Positions 37,828 through 45,838 of a stretch of DNA of 64,000 bases are shown here, in pieces. Under the pieces are notes generated by a model. That model was not told where the DNA came from. It saw only the letters and a list, made by a program, of their open reading frames with translations, and did no database searches. The position numbers and the translations under genes were made by a program. The DNA comes from Cyanobacteriota bacterium (GTDB taxonomy: Bacteria; Cyanobacteriota; Cyanobacteriia; CACIAM-69d), in NCBI GenBank assembly GCA_022402445.1, contig JAKRSF010000004.1, positions 63,858 through 127,857 of the forward strand, in the 5' to 3' direction. Position 1 is the first letter of the stretch, and each line of letters opens with the position of its first letter.

Positions 37828-38688
37828 CTACGGGGTATGGGAAACCGGCGCGGAAGGCCGCAGGGTCGCAGGCAACTCCGCCACCCGCGATCGCCCCGAT
37901 CTCGCCGCATCCACCAACTGCCGCACCCGATTCGGATCAATAGGATTTTCCCGCCGACCGCGCCGCTTCAGGGAACTCGCCACAATCACCCCATCCGCCA
38001 CCGCCAGCAGACCGGCCACATTATTACAATCCGCCCCGCTGCCCACCAGCACCGGCGTCTCCCCAGCGGCCGACTTCGCCAACTCCAAATCCTCCACATT
38101 CGGCGGCGATCCCGTGGCCCAGCCGGACAAAATCACCGCATCCGCCAGCCCCCGCTCGATCGTATCCTGGACCGCCACCGTCAAATTGGGCGTCCCAATG
38201 GGTCGGGCATGTTTCACCAGCACATCCGCCAGGATCTTCACATCCGCCCCCAGCTCCCGGCGATAGCGCAGCAGTTGATGGGCCTGCCCCTCAATCAACC
38301 CCTGATCCGTCGCCATCACCCCACTGAGCACATTGACCCGAATAAACGACGCCCCCGTACAGGCCGCGATCGCCAGGGCACTGCGGGCATCATTGCGCAG
38401 CACATTAATCCCCAACGGCAACGCCACCAACGTCTGCAAATGCTGCACCACCGTCGTCATGGCGCTAATCACCGCCGGATCCGCCGCCTCCTTCGGGAAG
38501 GGCGCATCAAAAAAATTCTCGATCAGGATCGCATCAGCCCCCCCAGCCGCCAGGGCAACGGCCTCCTGTTCTGCGCGATCAATGACCGCCTTCAAACTTC
38601 CCCCCCAACGGGGAGCCGTAGGCAGGGGCAAGAGATGGACGACGCCAATAATCGGCTGAGCGTTGTTGAAAGTTCGAATTAAATCCAC
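37828..38688 (-). CDS. btpA: Photosystem I biogenesis protein BtpA
   Basis: 286 residues, TIM-barrel-like. Sequence features of the BtpA family: IIGVVHLLPLPTAPRWGG, GGADAILIENFFDAPF, GINVLRNDARSALAIA, FIRVNVLSGVMATDQG, ILADVLVKHARP and VLVGSGADCNNVAGLL. BtpA of Synechocystis stabilises the photosystem I reaction-centre proteins PsaA/PsaB at the thylakoid surface. Non-photosynthetic members also exist, so the role is inferred from the cyanobacterial context. Confidence 0.92.
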   Translation of the reverse strand: MDLIRTFNNAQPIIGVVHLLPLPTAPRWGGSLKAVIDRAEQEAVALAAGGADAILIENFFDAPFPKEAADPAVISAMTTVVQHLQTLVALPLGINVLRNDARSALAIAACTGASFIRVNVLSGVMATDQGLIEGQAHQLLRYRRELGADVKILADVLVKHARPIGTPNLTVAVQDTIERGLADAVILSGWATGSPPNVEDLELAKSAAGETPVLVGSGADCNNVAGLLAVADGVIVASSLKRRGRRENPIDPNRVRQLVDAARSGRSRVAELPATLRPSAPVSHTP

Positions 38689-39049
38689 GCAGACCTAACT
38701 CAGGAAGTGACGGAACTCGATATACGCGCAGCACCCATTGTATCGAGATTTAGATCGACCTATCCCATCAACCTTCCCCATCCGATCACTTCCCCTGTCG
38801 CCACATCCCTGACCGGGTAAGGTCGCCCCGGCGATGGCTACCCCGCCCCACCCCCCAAAGCCCCCCAGGGCCAGGGCGATCGCTTGTCCAATCCACCCCC
38901 TAATCAGCCCCTTCCCCTAATGAATTGCCCTAACAGTCGGTTAGGTCACAATACGGACAGCCTGTGTTAGAGAACTTTCAATAATCCCAAAGGGGCGATA
39001 GGATATATACACGACGACCGGTGTACTGCAGCTAAGGGAGACAACCCAA
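38689..39049. other. Divergent promoter region, btpA / NB-ARC gene
   Basis: About 360 bases, no gene. The 100 bases before the NB-ARC gene are AT-rich, with a TATATA tract near 39,004 and a short dyad at 38,929-38,945 listed separately. Confidence 0.45.
38929..38945. promoter_or_regulatory. Inverted repeat upstream of the NB-ARC gene
   Basis: CCTAAC-N5-GTTAGG, a perfect 6-bp dyad about 105 bases before the start codon. Its size suits a dimeric regulator's operator, possibly autoregulatory because the gene product has an HTH. This is inference from shape only. Confidence 0.3.
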
Positions 39050-40678
39050 TTGATACCTGAGGATTTCTTAATCTTTATTGCCAAAGAGCACAGTGTTTCT
39101 AATACCGAACTTGAGGTGCTCTCCGCTGCCCTGAAAGGGGAGCCGATGAATGGAATTTCTAAGCGCCTAGGCATTCGCCCAGAGGCGGCCAGAAAGCGGC
39201 TCGGTGAGGTGTACAAAAAGTTTCACATCGGCGGGGCTGGTCCCGGTAAGCTGGCGAAACTCCAGCAGATCCTGGTGTCCCAGTACCAAACCCACCAGGC
39301 CCAGGCCAGCACGGCGACGCCGACGGTGATGGAGGTGGACGAGACCCTGCCGCCGTTTGACTGGGGTGAAGCGCCGGATGCGACGGTGTTCTTTGGCCGC
39401 ACCCGGGAGCTGGCGGAACTGAAGGGATGGGCGGTGGATGATAATTGCCGCCTGATTTCGATCCAGGGCATTGGCGGGGTGGGTAAAACGGCCCTGGCGG
39501 TGAAGGCGGCCCAGGAACTGGAGGCGTCGGAGCATTTCGAGTTTGTGGTGTGGCGATCGCTGCGCCACAGCATTTCGGTGCGGGAACTGACGGGGCGTCT
39601 GACCCAGTTCATCCTGCGATCGCGGCGGGGCTACATGCCTGAGAGTACCCACGATCGCATCTCATCCCTCATCGAGTGCCTGCGTCAGCACCGCTGCCTG
39701 CTGGTGTTTGATCGGGTGGAGTCCATCCTGCGGGAAGGGGACGTGGCGGGCCAATACCGGGACGGCTTCGAGGACTATGGCGAACTGTTCCGGCGCTTGG
39801 GCGAAGAAAATCACCAAAGTTGCGTCATTCTCACCAGTTCCGAGAAGCCGCGTGAAATTGCGCTGCTTGAGGGCAATGCCCTGCCGGTGCGGGGGATGCA
39901 GTTGGGGGCGCTGTCGGTGGACGAAGCCTGCGAACTGTTCCGGGCCAAGGGACTCCAGGAGGAAAAATCCTGGGGGGATTTGGTGGAGGTCTATCGGGGC
40001 AATCCGCTGGCCCTGAAGATTGCGGCGACGACGATTCAGGAACTGTTTGGCGGCAAGGTGTCGGAGTTCCTCAAGCAGTCCACGCTGGTGTTTGGTGAAA
40101 TCAAGGAGCTGGTGCAGCGCCAGTTTGATCGCCTTTCGGAACTGGAGAAGAGCATTCTCTACTGGTTGGCGATTGAGCAGCAGCCGATTTCCCTGGAGCA
40201 GTTGCGTGAGGACATTTTCGTGCCCTGTCCGCAGCCGGAGTTGCTGGAGGCGTTGGCGTCCCTGGGGCGGCGATCGCTCATCGAGCGCAGTGCTAGCAGT
40301 GCCCTGTTTACGCTGCAACCGGTGGTGATGGAGTTTGTGTCCCAGGAGTTTGTGGAGCGCATGGGGGCTGAACTCCATGACCTGACGCGATCGCAGAAGG
40401 TGGAGCGCCTAGATGTGTTCCGCAGCCACGCCCTGGTGGCCCCGTCCCAGAGCCGCAAGCGGGGTAAGGCCACGCCGGCGAGCCTGAAGCTGATGGAAGC
40501 GGTCAAAAACAGCGTCCGCAAGACGGTGCGCAACGAAAAGCAGATCGAAACCCAGTTTGAAAAGGTGCTTGAGGTGCTTGAGGCGAAGTTCCCCCTAGAG
40601 GTGGGCTACGCGACCCAGAATGTGAGGCATCTGCTGGAAAGCCTCCAGGCTGATATGAGTGACTATGGTAAGGGCTAG
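39050..40678 (+). CDS. HTH plus NB-ARC STAND ATPase lacking WD40 repeats
   Basis: 542 residues, TTG start with AAGGGAG nine bases upstream. Residues 1-75 form an HTH of the kind found at the N-terminus of many cyanobacterial STAND proteins (VSNTELEVLSAALKGEPMNGI). NB-ARC follows: FFGRTRELAEL, P-loop GIGGVGKT at 140-147, LLVFDRVES (Walker B-like), GNPLALKIAA, then a winged-helix region. Relatives continue after a GYxxxNxxxLL...LSGYDFS junction into WD40 or pentapeptide sensor repeats. Here GYATQNVRHLLESLQADMSDY is followed by KG and a stop. So the sensor is missing, encoded elsewhere, or lost. STAND proteins act in signalling, cell death or phage defence. Confidence 0.9.
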   Translation: MIPEDFLIFIAKEHSVSNTELEVLSAALKGEPMNGISKRLGIRPEAARKRLGEVYKKFHIGGAGPGKLAKLQQILVSQYQTHQAQASTATPTVMEVDETLPPFDWGEAPDATVFFGRTRELAELKGWAVDDNCRLISIQGIGGVGKTALAVKAAQELEASEHFEFVVWRSLRHSISVRELTGRLTQFILRSRRGYMPESTHDRISSLIECLRQHRCLLVFDRVESILREGDVAGQYRDGFEDYGELFRRLGEENHQSCVILTSSEKPREIALLEGNALPVRGMQLGALSVDEACELFRAKGLQEEKSWGDLVEVYRGNPLALKIAATTIQELFGGKVSEFLKQSTLVFGEIKELVQRQFDRLSELEKSILYWLAIEQQPISLEQLREDIFVPCPQPELLEALASLGRRSLIERSASSALFTLQPVVMEFVSQEFVERMGAELHDLTRSQKVERLDVFRSHALVAPSQSRKRGKATPASLKLMEAVKNSVRKTVRNEKQIETQFEKVLEVLEAKFPLEVGYATQNVRHLLESLQADMSDYGKG

Positions 40679-40708
40679 GGATTGGCGAAGGTCATCCATT
40701 ACCCGTTG

Positions 40709-40730
40709 ATCAATTAATCACCTAATTGAT
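40709..40730. terminator. AT-rich hairpin after the NB-ARC gene
   Basis: ATCAATTA and TAATTGAT pair perfectly around a 6-base loop, 31 bases past the stop codon, between convergent genes. No T run follows. Confidence 0.35.
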
Positions 40731-40909
40731 TGGGGGCCACTGGCTTGGACGCGATCGGGGGGAGCGGATGATTAGGCTTCCCTCGATTTTTTCTGGGATT
40801 TTTTTGGCGTGTTGTCCAATCCTGCCCTAGGCGATCGCCCCAGACCCGGTTCAGCCTTGGTCCAGCTTTTGTGGGCATGGCCGCGATCGCGGCGGCGTGT
40901 CAGAGAGAT

Positions 40910-41248
40910 TCAGGCGGGAAGATCCGGGGGAGAAGCCGGTTGCGGTGGCATCGAAAATGAGAAATGGAAGCGGGGATTGAGCCGGTGGGTGAGGGGGTGG
41001 CCATCCCGCAGGTGGTTTTCGATGAGGGGGGTGATGTCATCGAGGGTGAGGCGGCAATACCAGGTTTCGTCGGGGGTGACTCGGGCGCTGGGGCCGGTGC
41101 TGCATTGGCCGAGGCAGCCACTGGCGGCGACGGCGGTGCCATCCGGGAGGGCCGATGCCTGGAGGGCGGCCAGGAGGGCGGCGGATCCGCGCAGTTGGCA
41201 GGTTTCCGCTTGGCAGATCCAGAGGCAACGGGGGGGCGGCTGGCTCAT
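40910..41248 (-). CDS. Thioredoxin-like [2Fe-2S] ferredoxin
   Basis: 112 residues. Cluster ligands are Cys12, Cys17, Cys45 and Cys49 (Cx4C...Cx3C), the spacing of thioredoxin-fold ferredoxins and NuoE-type subunits. The partner and pathway are not evident; single-domain cyanobacterial members have been linked to hydrogenase and redox signalling. The last 25 residues are Pro-rich. It is divergent from ftsX. Confidence 0.85.
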   Translation of the reverse strand: MSQPPPRCLWICQAETCQLRGSAALLAALQASALPDGTAVAASGCLGQCSTGPSARVTPDETWYCRLTLDDITPLIENHLRDGHPLTHRLNPRFHFSFSMPPQPASPPDLPA

Positions 41249-41342
41249 GGGGCGTTTGGATCGAGGGGGTGGGTATAACGGTTCAGGGGGTATTGGTTAA
41301 GCTAGCGTTTTTTGGACGGTGAGGGGAAAGGGGAGGGGCTGG

Positions 41343-42275
41343 ATGGAGGGGTTGCTGACGCGGTGGGTGTATCTGTGGCAGGAAACGTGGCGCGGCCTCC
41401 AGCGGGGGGGCTGGATGAATTGGGCGGCGGTGGGGACGGTGGCGGTGTCGTTGTTTTTGTTTGGGTTGAGTTTGCAGGCGTCGTGGCAGGTGGAGCGGCT
41501 GCTGGAGCAGTTTGGCAGTCAGCTTGAGATTTCGGTGTATCTGACGCCGGGGACGGATGCGATCGCGCTGGCGCAGCAGTTGAAAACCTGGCCGGAGGCG
41601 ACGGCGGTGGAGGTGATTCCGCGCGATCGCGCCTGGGCGAATTTGGTGCAGGAGTTAGGAATTTCTGACATTGAGCAGGCGACGCAGCAGTTGGCGGGTA
41701 ATCCGCTGCTGGATGAGTTGAAGGTGCGATCGCGCAGTTCTGAGGTGACGGCGACCTTGGCGGCCCGCATCGAGGCGATCAAGGGGGTGGAGGCGGCCCA
41801 GTATGTGGCGGAGGCGGTGCAACGGCTGCGGGAGGTGGATCGGGCGTTGCAGACCATTGGCCTGGGGGTGGTGGGGCTGCTGGTGTCCGCCGCGATCGCG
41901 ACGATCGTGACGACGATCCGGCTGGTGGTGGCGGCGCGGCAGCGGGAGATTGAGATTATGCGGCTGGTGGGGGCCACCCGGGATTGGATCTATTTGCCCT
42001 TTGTCCTGCAAGGGTTGCTGTTCGGCCTCCAGGGCAGCGCCCTCGCCTGGGGCAGTTTGTTGGCCCTGCAACAGACCCTGCGATCGCTGGTGGCGCGGCA
42101 GGCAACCCTTTTGCAATGGCTGGTGGGGGATTTGGCGGTGCGGCCCGTCGATGCCCTGATCCTGGGGGGAATTTTGGTGGGCTTTGGGTGCGCCGTTGGT
42201 CTGGCGGGCAGCTTTTTGGCGGTGCTGCGGACGGCCCAGCCCACGGATGAAACGCCCCAAACCCTAACGTCCTAA
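41343..42275 (+). CDS. ftsX: Cell division ABC permease FtsX
   Basis: 310 residues from the ATG at 41343 (an ATG at 41319 is possible). One N-terminal helix, a periplasmic domain of about 130 residues beginning QLEISVYLTPG, then three helices, with the family segment EIEIMRLVGATRDWIYLPF before the second. FtsX with the ATPase FtsE transmits division signals to peptidoglycan hydrolases. No ftsE is adjacent, so its partner must be elsewhere. Confidence 0.93.
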   Translation: MEGLLTRWVYLWQETWRGLQRGGWMNWAAVGTVAVSLFLFGLSLQASWQVERLLEQFGSQLEISVYLTPGTDAIALAQQLKTWPEATAVEVIPRDRAWANLVQELGISDIEQATQQLAGNPLLDELKVRSRSSEVTATLAARIEAIKGVEAAQYVAEAVQRLREVDRALQTIGLGVVGLLVSAAIATIVTTIRLVVAARQREIEIMRLVGATRDWIYLPFVLQGLLFGLQGSALAWGSLLALQQTLRSLVARQATLLQWLVGDLAVRPVDALILGGILVGFGCAVGLAGSFLAVLRTAQPTDETPQTLTS

Positions 42276-42350
42276 CTATCCTGGCCCGATCCCACGCCCG
42301 CGCGGATCATTACCATAGTCCTTGAGTCCCTCTTCTTCCAAAATTCCAGG

Positions 42351-42989
42351 ATGGCTATGCTGCCGCGCGTTCCGTTCCTTCATTCATTTCGTTCTTTCTT
42401 TCCAAACATTGCCCCTGGGGTGCGGGGGGCCGCAATCGCGGTATTTCTGACCCTCGCCCTCACCCTGGGCCAATGTTTCGTAAACAGTTCACCCGCCCAC
42501 GCCCTCGGCGGCCCGCAACCGCCCCTCGATCAACCGGCCCCGACCTTCACCCTGCCCAGCAGCCTCGACGGCGCAGCGGTATCCCTCGATGACTATCGGG
42601 GCCAGTGGGTCGTGGTCTATTTCTATCCCCAGGACTTCACTCCGGGCTGCACCCTTGAAGCGCGGCGATTTCAGCAGGATTTACCCAAATATCAGGCGAT
42701 CAATACCCAAATCCTAGGCATCAGCGCCGATGACACGGAATCCCACACGGAATTTTGTGATTCTGAGGGGCTACGCTTCCCGCTCCTGTCCGATCGCGCG
42801 GGGGAAGTCAGCCAAGCCTACGGAGCCTGGATGGGCCGCGCCTCCCTGCGCCACACCCACATCATCGATCCCGACGGCGTCCTGCGGGCCACCTTCCTGG
42901 GGGTGCGTCCCGCCATCCACAGCGCCGAAGTCCTGGCCCGCCTCGATGAGTTGCAACATCCCGAGTCGGCCCCGCGCCTCACGAGCTGA
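42351..42989 (+). CDS. Secreted BCP/PrxQ-type peroxiredoxin
   Basis: 212 residues. An N-terminal hydrophobic segment ending PAHA-LGG is a signal peptide, so the enzyme should work in the thylakoid lumen or periplasm. The peroxidatic Cys is in FTPGCTLEARRF. In PrxQ proteins the resolving Cys is usually five residues later, but here an Arg stands there. Another Cys lies in TEFCDSEG and might resolve, or the enzyme may be 1-Cys. Other family motifs (YFYPQDFTPGC, LGISADD, FPLLSDRAGEVSQAYG) are normal. Confidence 0.92.
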   Translation: MAMLPRVPFLHSFRSFFPNIAPGVRGAAIAVFLTLALTLGQCFVNSSPAHALGGPQPPLDQPAPTFTLPSSLDGAAVSLDDYRGQWVVVYFYPQDFTPGCTLEARRFQQDLPKYQAINTQILGISADDTESHTEFCDSEGLRFPLLSDRAGEVSQAYGAWMGRASLRHTHIIDPDGVLRATFLGVRPAIHSAEVLARLDELQHPESAPRLTS

Positions 42990-42990
42990 T

Positions 42991-43016
42991 CGGGCGCACC
43001 ACTGGCAAAACGCCCG
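42991..43016 (+). terminator. Hairpin directly after the peroxiredoxin gene
   Basis: CGGGCG and CGCCCG pair around a 14-base loop beginning two bases past the stop; GAAAATTTCC follows. Terminator-like without a strong T tract. Confidence 0.45.
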
Positions 43017-43148
43017 GAAAATTTCCCAACCTGCTAAATCTAAAGATTTGTGAAAAGTGGGCGATCGCCCCCAAACCCGCGATCGCCTCCACGCCTCAAA
43101 CCCTTGCTTAATAAGGTGTTGGGGCATTTTTTATGGGCCAAATCAAAA

Positions 43149-43167
43149 CCCGACTGTTTTAGTCGGG
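43149..43167 (+). terminator. Hairpin upstream of thrC
   Basis: CCCGACT-GTTTT-AGTCGGG, a perfect 7-bp stem with a 5-base loop, with ATTATTTG after it and a T7 run further on. It may end upstream transcription or fold in the thrC leader. Confidence 0.45.
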
Positions 43168-43281
43168 ATTATTTGACGGCATTTTTTTCGGCGTGATAGG
43201 TTGCTGACATCGCTGGAAAACGCGCCACCGCGATCGCCCAGCCCCATCGGGATCACGTTCAACGCATTCGGATCAGGCCCC

Positions 43282-44622
43282 ATGACCCAGGCAACCCTCG
43301 CCCCCAGCCACAGCCACCACAGCCACGATGATCATCAGCATCATCACCACGAAGGCGGGCATTTCACCCATTTGCAGTGCAAGGAATGCGGCGCGGAATA
43401 TGAAGCCAAGGCCATCCACGTTTGCGAACTGTGCTTTGGTCCCCTCGAAGTCAAGTACGACTACGACGCCATCCGCGCCAACGTCAGCCGCGAAAAAATT
43501 GCCGCCGGTCCCCACTCCATCTGGCGCTACCGCGACTTTTTGCCGGTGACCTCCGCTGACCCGATCGACGTGGGCACGGGCATGACGCCGCTGATCCGCG
43601 CCAACCGGTTGGGCCGTCGCCTGGGCCTCAAAAATCTCTACATCAAGAACGACGCGGTGAACATGCCCACCTTGAGCTTCAAGGATCGGGTGGTCTCCGT
43701 TGCCCTGACCCGCGCTCGGGAGTTGGGCTTTGATACGGTCTCCTGCGCCAGCACGGGCAATTTGGCGAACTCCACCGCCGCGATCGCCGCCCACGCCAAC
43801 CTGGACTGCTGCGTCTTCATCCCCTCCGATCTGGAAGCGGGCAAAGTCCTGGGCACCTTGATCTATGGCCCCACCGTGATGGCCGTCAAGGGCAACTACG
43901 ACCAGGTGAACCGCCTCTGCTCCGAGGTCGCCAACAGCCACGGCTGGGGTTTTGTCAACATCAACCTGCGCCCCTACTACTCCGAAGGCTCCAAAACCCT
44001 CGGCTTCGAGGTGGCGGAACAGTTGGGCTGGAAGCTGCCGGATCACATCGTTGCGCCGTTGGCCTCCGGGTCCCTGTTCACCAAAATCTATAAGGGTTTC
44101 CAGGAACTGATCGCCACGGGCCTGGTGGATGCCAAGGACGTGCGGTGCAGCGGTGCCCAGGCCGAGGGCTGCTCGCCGATCGCGGAAGCCTTCCGTCAGA
44201 ATCGCGACTTTATTACCCCCGTCAAACCCAGCACGATCGCCAAATCGATCGCCATTGGCAACCCCGCCGATGGGGTCTACGCCGTCGAGCAGGCCCAGAA
44301 GACCAACGGCCACATTGAAACCGCCACGGATGCGGAAATCATCGAGGCGATGAAACTGCTGGCGGAAACCGAAGGCATCTTCACCGAAACCGCTGGGGGC
44401 ACCACCGTAGCCGTCCTCAAGAAGCTGGCGGAGGCGGGCAAGATTGACCCGGATGAGGTGACGGTGGTTTACATCACCGGCAATGGCCTCAAAACCCAGG
44501 AGGCGGTCCAGAGCCACGCGGGTGAGCCCTTGACGATCGAACCGAAGCTGGATTGCTTTGAGGCGGCCCTGGAGCGGTCCCGCACCCTCGATCGCCTGGA
44601 GTGGCAGCAGGTGTTGGTGTAA
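43282..44622 (+). CDS. thrC: Threonine synthase with a histidine-rich N-terminus
   Basis: 446 residues from the ATG at 43282; the frame is open to a TTG at 43201. PLP enzyme converting O-phosphohomoserine to threonine. After MTQATLAPSH comes a stretch of about 20 residues that is mostly His, Ser and Asp, then a CxxC...CxxC knuckle (CKECG, CELCFG), then the PLP core: SFKDRVVSVAL with the Schiff-base Lys, CASTGNLANSTAA and AGGTTVAVL. The His-rich tail plus Cys pairs look like a metal-binding module; this is inference. A strong terminator follows, then moaD. Confidence 0.95.
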   Translation: MTQATLAPSHSHHSHDDHQHHHHEGGHFTHLQCKECGAEYEAKAIHVCELCFGPLEVKYDYDAIRANVSREKIAAGPHSIWRYRDFLPVTSADPIDVGTGMTPLIRANRLGRRLGLKNLYIKNDAVNMPTLSFKDRVVSVALTRARELGFDTVSCASTGNLANSTAAIAAHANLDCCVFIPSDLEAGKVLGTLIYGPTVMAVKGNYDQVNRLCSEVANSHGWGFVNINLRPYYSEGSKTLGFEVAEQLGWKLPDHIVAPLASGSLFTKIYKGFQELIATGLVDAKDVRCSGAQAEGCSPIAEAFRQNRDFITPVKPSTIAKSIAIGNPADGVYAVEQAQKTNGHIETATDAEIIEAMKLLAETEGIFTETAGGTTVAVLKKLAEAGKIDPDEVTVVYITGNGLKTQEAVQSHAGEPLTIEPKLDCFEAALERSRTLDRLEWQQVLV

Positions 44623-44664
44623 GCCGCGATCGCGCCGTCCCTTGAACAATTTAATCCCGAAGAT

Positions 44665-44700
44665 GGGGGCGACGGCCACGGTAGGCGCTGCCCCCTTTTT
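44665..44700 (+). terminator. Intrinsic terminator of thrC
   Basis: GGGGGC and GCCCCC form the outer stem, with G/C-rich internal sequence, directly followed by TTTTT. It lies 43 bases after the thrC stop. Confidence 0.75.
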
Positions 44701-44810
44701 GTACCGGCCTTGCCGGGTTGGCCCTTTGGGATTGTCGGGATCGGTCCAGTCCTGTTTTCGTTTATTCTCAGTTTTTGCGTCCGTTCAACGATTTAGCTCA
44801 ATCCTTCACC

Positions 44811-45086
44811 ATGGCTATTAAGGTTCTCATCCCCACCCCCCTGCAAAAATTCACGGGCGATCGCGCGGAAATCGAATGCGGCGGCGGCTCCATTGGCGAG
44901 TTGATCGACTCCCTAGAGGCATCCTGCCCCGGCATCAAGGCGCGCCTGTGCGATGAGGCGGGCAAACCGCGCCGCTTCCTGAATTTTTACGTCAATAGCG
45001 AAGATATCCGCTTCCTCGATGGGGTTGAAACGCCCCTCAAGGATGGCGACGAGGTGAGCATCGTTCCGGCGGTGGCGGGGGGCTGA
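44811..45086 (+). CDS. MoaD/ThiS-family sulfur-carrier protein
   Basis: 91 residues from the ATG at 44811 ([14 protein letters not shown]). Ubiquitin-like fold ending in Gly-Gly, the C-terminus that carries thiocarboxylate sulfur. Motifs: [33 protein letters not shown] and [16 protein letters not shown]. Such proteins donate sulfur for molybdopterin, thiamin or amino-acid synthesis. Placement next to thrC hints at sulfur or amino-acid metabolism, but an intervening terminator suggests separate control. Confidence 0.88.
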   Translation: MAIKVLIPTPLQKFTGDRAEIECGGGSIGELIDSLEASCPGIKARLCDEAGKPRRFLNFYVNSEDIRFLDGVETPLKDGDEVSIVPAVAGG

Positions 45087-45101
45087 GGCTGATCGGATCC
45101 G

Positions 45102-45147
45102 GGGGGTGGCGATCGCGCGATCGCGGATTGGTCGATCCATCACCCCC
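45102..45147 (+). terminator. Dyad containing a double HIP1 after the MoaD-like gene
   Basis: GGGGGTG and CACCCCC pair as outer arms; between them sits a GCGATCGC-GCGATCGC palindrome that can form an inner hairpin. It begins 16 bases after the stop codon. Confidence 0.5.
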
Positions 45148-45272
45148 TCCCCGGCGCGATCGGGGTCAAGTCCCTTGCCCAAGGGCCAGGGTTCCCTAGA
45201 ATAATCCCTAGGATCAATGGGACAACGGCAGCCCAGATTCCATCTCAAGTCCAATAGGGAGACGTGATCAGC

Positions 45273-45737
45273 ATGGCGGAAGAACAGGCGAAAAAGCCCG
45301 CAGGGGCCACTGGGGCGGCCAAGGCCGATGCGAAACCGGCGGCGAAGAAGGAAAAACCGCCGGCCCTGGAAGATAAGCCGTTTCGGGAATTTATGGAGCA
45401 GCATTACCTGCCGGCTCTGAAGGCGGATTTGGGCGATCGCGGCGTGGATGATCTGGAACTGGCCCTGACCTGTGAACCCATGCCGATCGCGGGTATGGCC
45501 GATGCGGGTGAAGTGTGGCAGGCCATTGGCCGCTGGAATGGGGGCGATCGCGAATTTCGGATCTATTTCCCCAAGGAAGATATCAACGGCAGCAAGGGCT
45601 TTTCCTGTACGGAAAAAGGGGCCGCCACCAGCACCCTGGAATCGTTCATGATCGATGAGCGCAAGGCGAGCCTGGATCTGATGGTGGTGTGTTTAGTGAA
45701 GCGCCTGCGCGCCCAGAAGTGGATCGAGCGTAACTAG
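45273..45737 (+). CDS. DUF2996 protein
   Basis: 154 residues from the ATG at 45273; AGGGAGA at 45256-45262 has good spacing for it, but not for the GTG at 45264. The first 30 residues are Lys/Ala/Pro-rich. The body (FREFMEQHYLPALKADLG, FRIYFPKEDINGSKGFSC, ERKASLDLMVVCLVKRL) matches the cyanobacterial/plastid DUF2996 family as I recall it. No membrane segment. Function unknown. Confidence 0.82.
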   Translation: MAEEQAKKPAGATGAAKADAKPAAKKEKPPALEDKPFREFMEQHYLPALKADLGDRGVDDLELALTCEPMPIAGMADAGEVWQAIGRWNGGDREFRIYFPKEDINGSKGFSCTEKGAATSTLESFMIDERKASLDLMVVCLVKRLRAQKWIERN

Positions 45738-45838
45738 GGTCTTCTCAGGGTTGCTTTGGGGTGTTTCTGGCGTGGACGGAAGCACCCGCGACCCAATCTA
45801 TGCTCAAATGCCCTGGCTAGGTACTCTCCGCCGTCATT

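Noticed and set aside
37837-38682. 281-codon open frame opposite btpA
   Set aside because: Composition is Arg/His/Pro noise typical of antisense frames in GC-rich DNA; btpA is clear on the other strand.
43120-43200. T-box or riboswitch upstream of thrC
   Set aside because: Only a simple hairpin is visible; no T-box or known aptamer consensus is recognisable.
43310-43370. Histidine run in thrC as a cloning tag
   Set aside because: It is interspersed with Ser, Asp and Gln, is in genomic context with normal flanks, and is not a vector-type tag.
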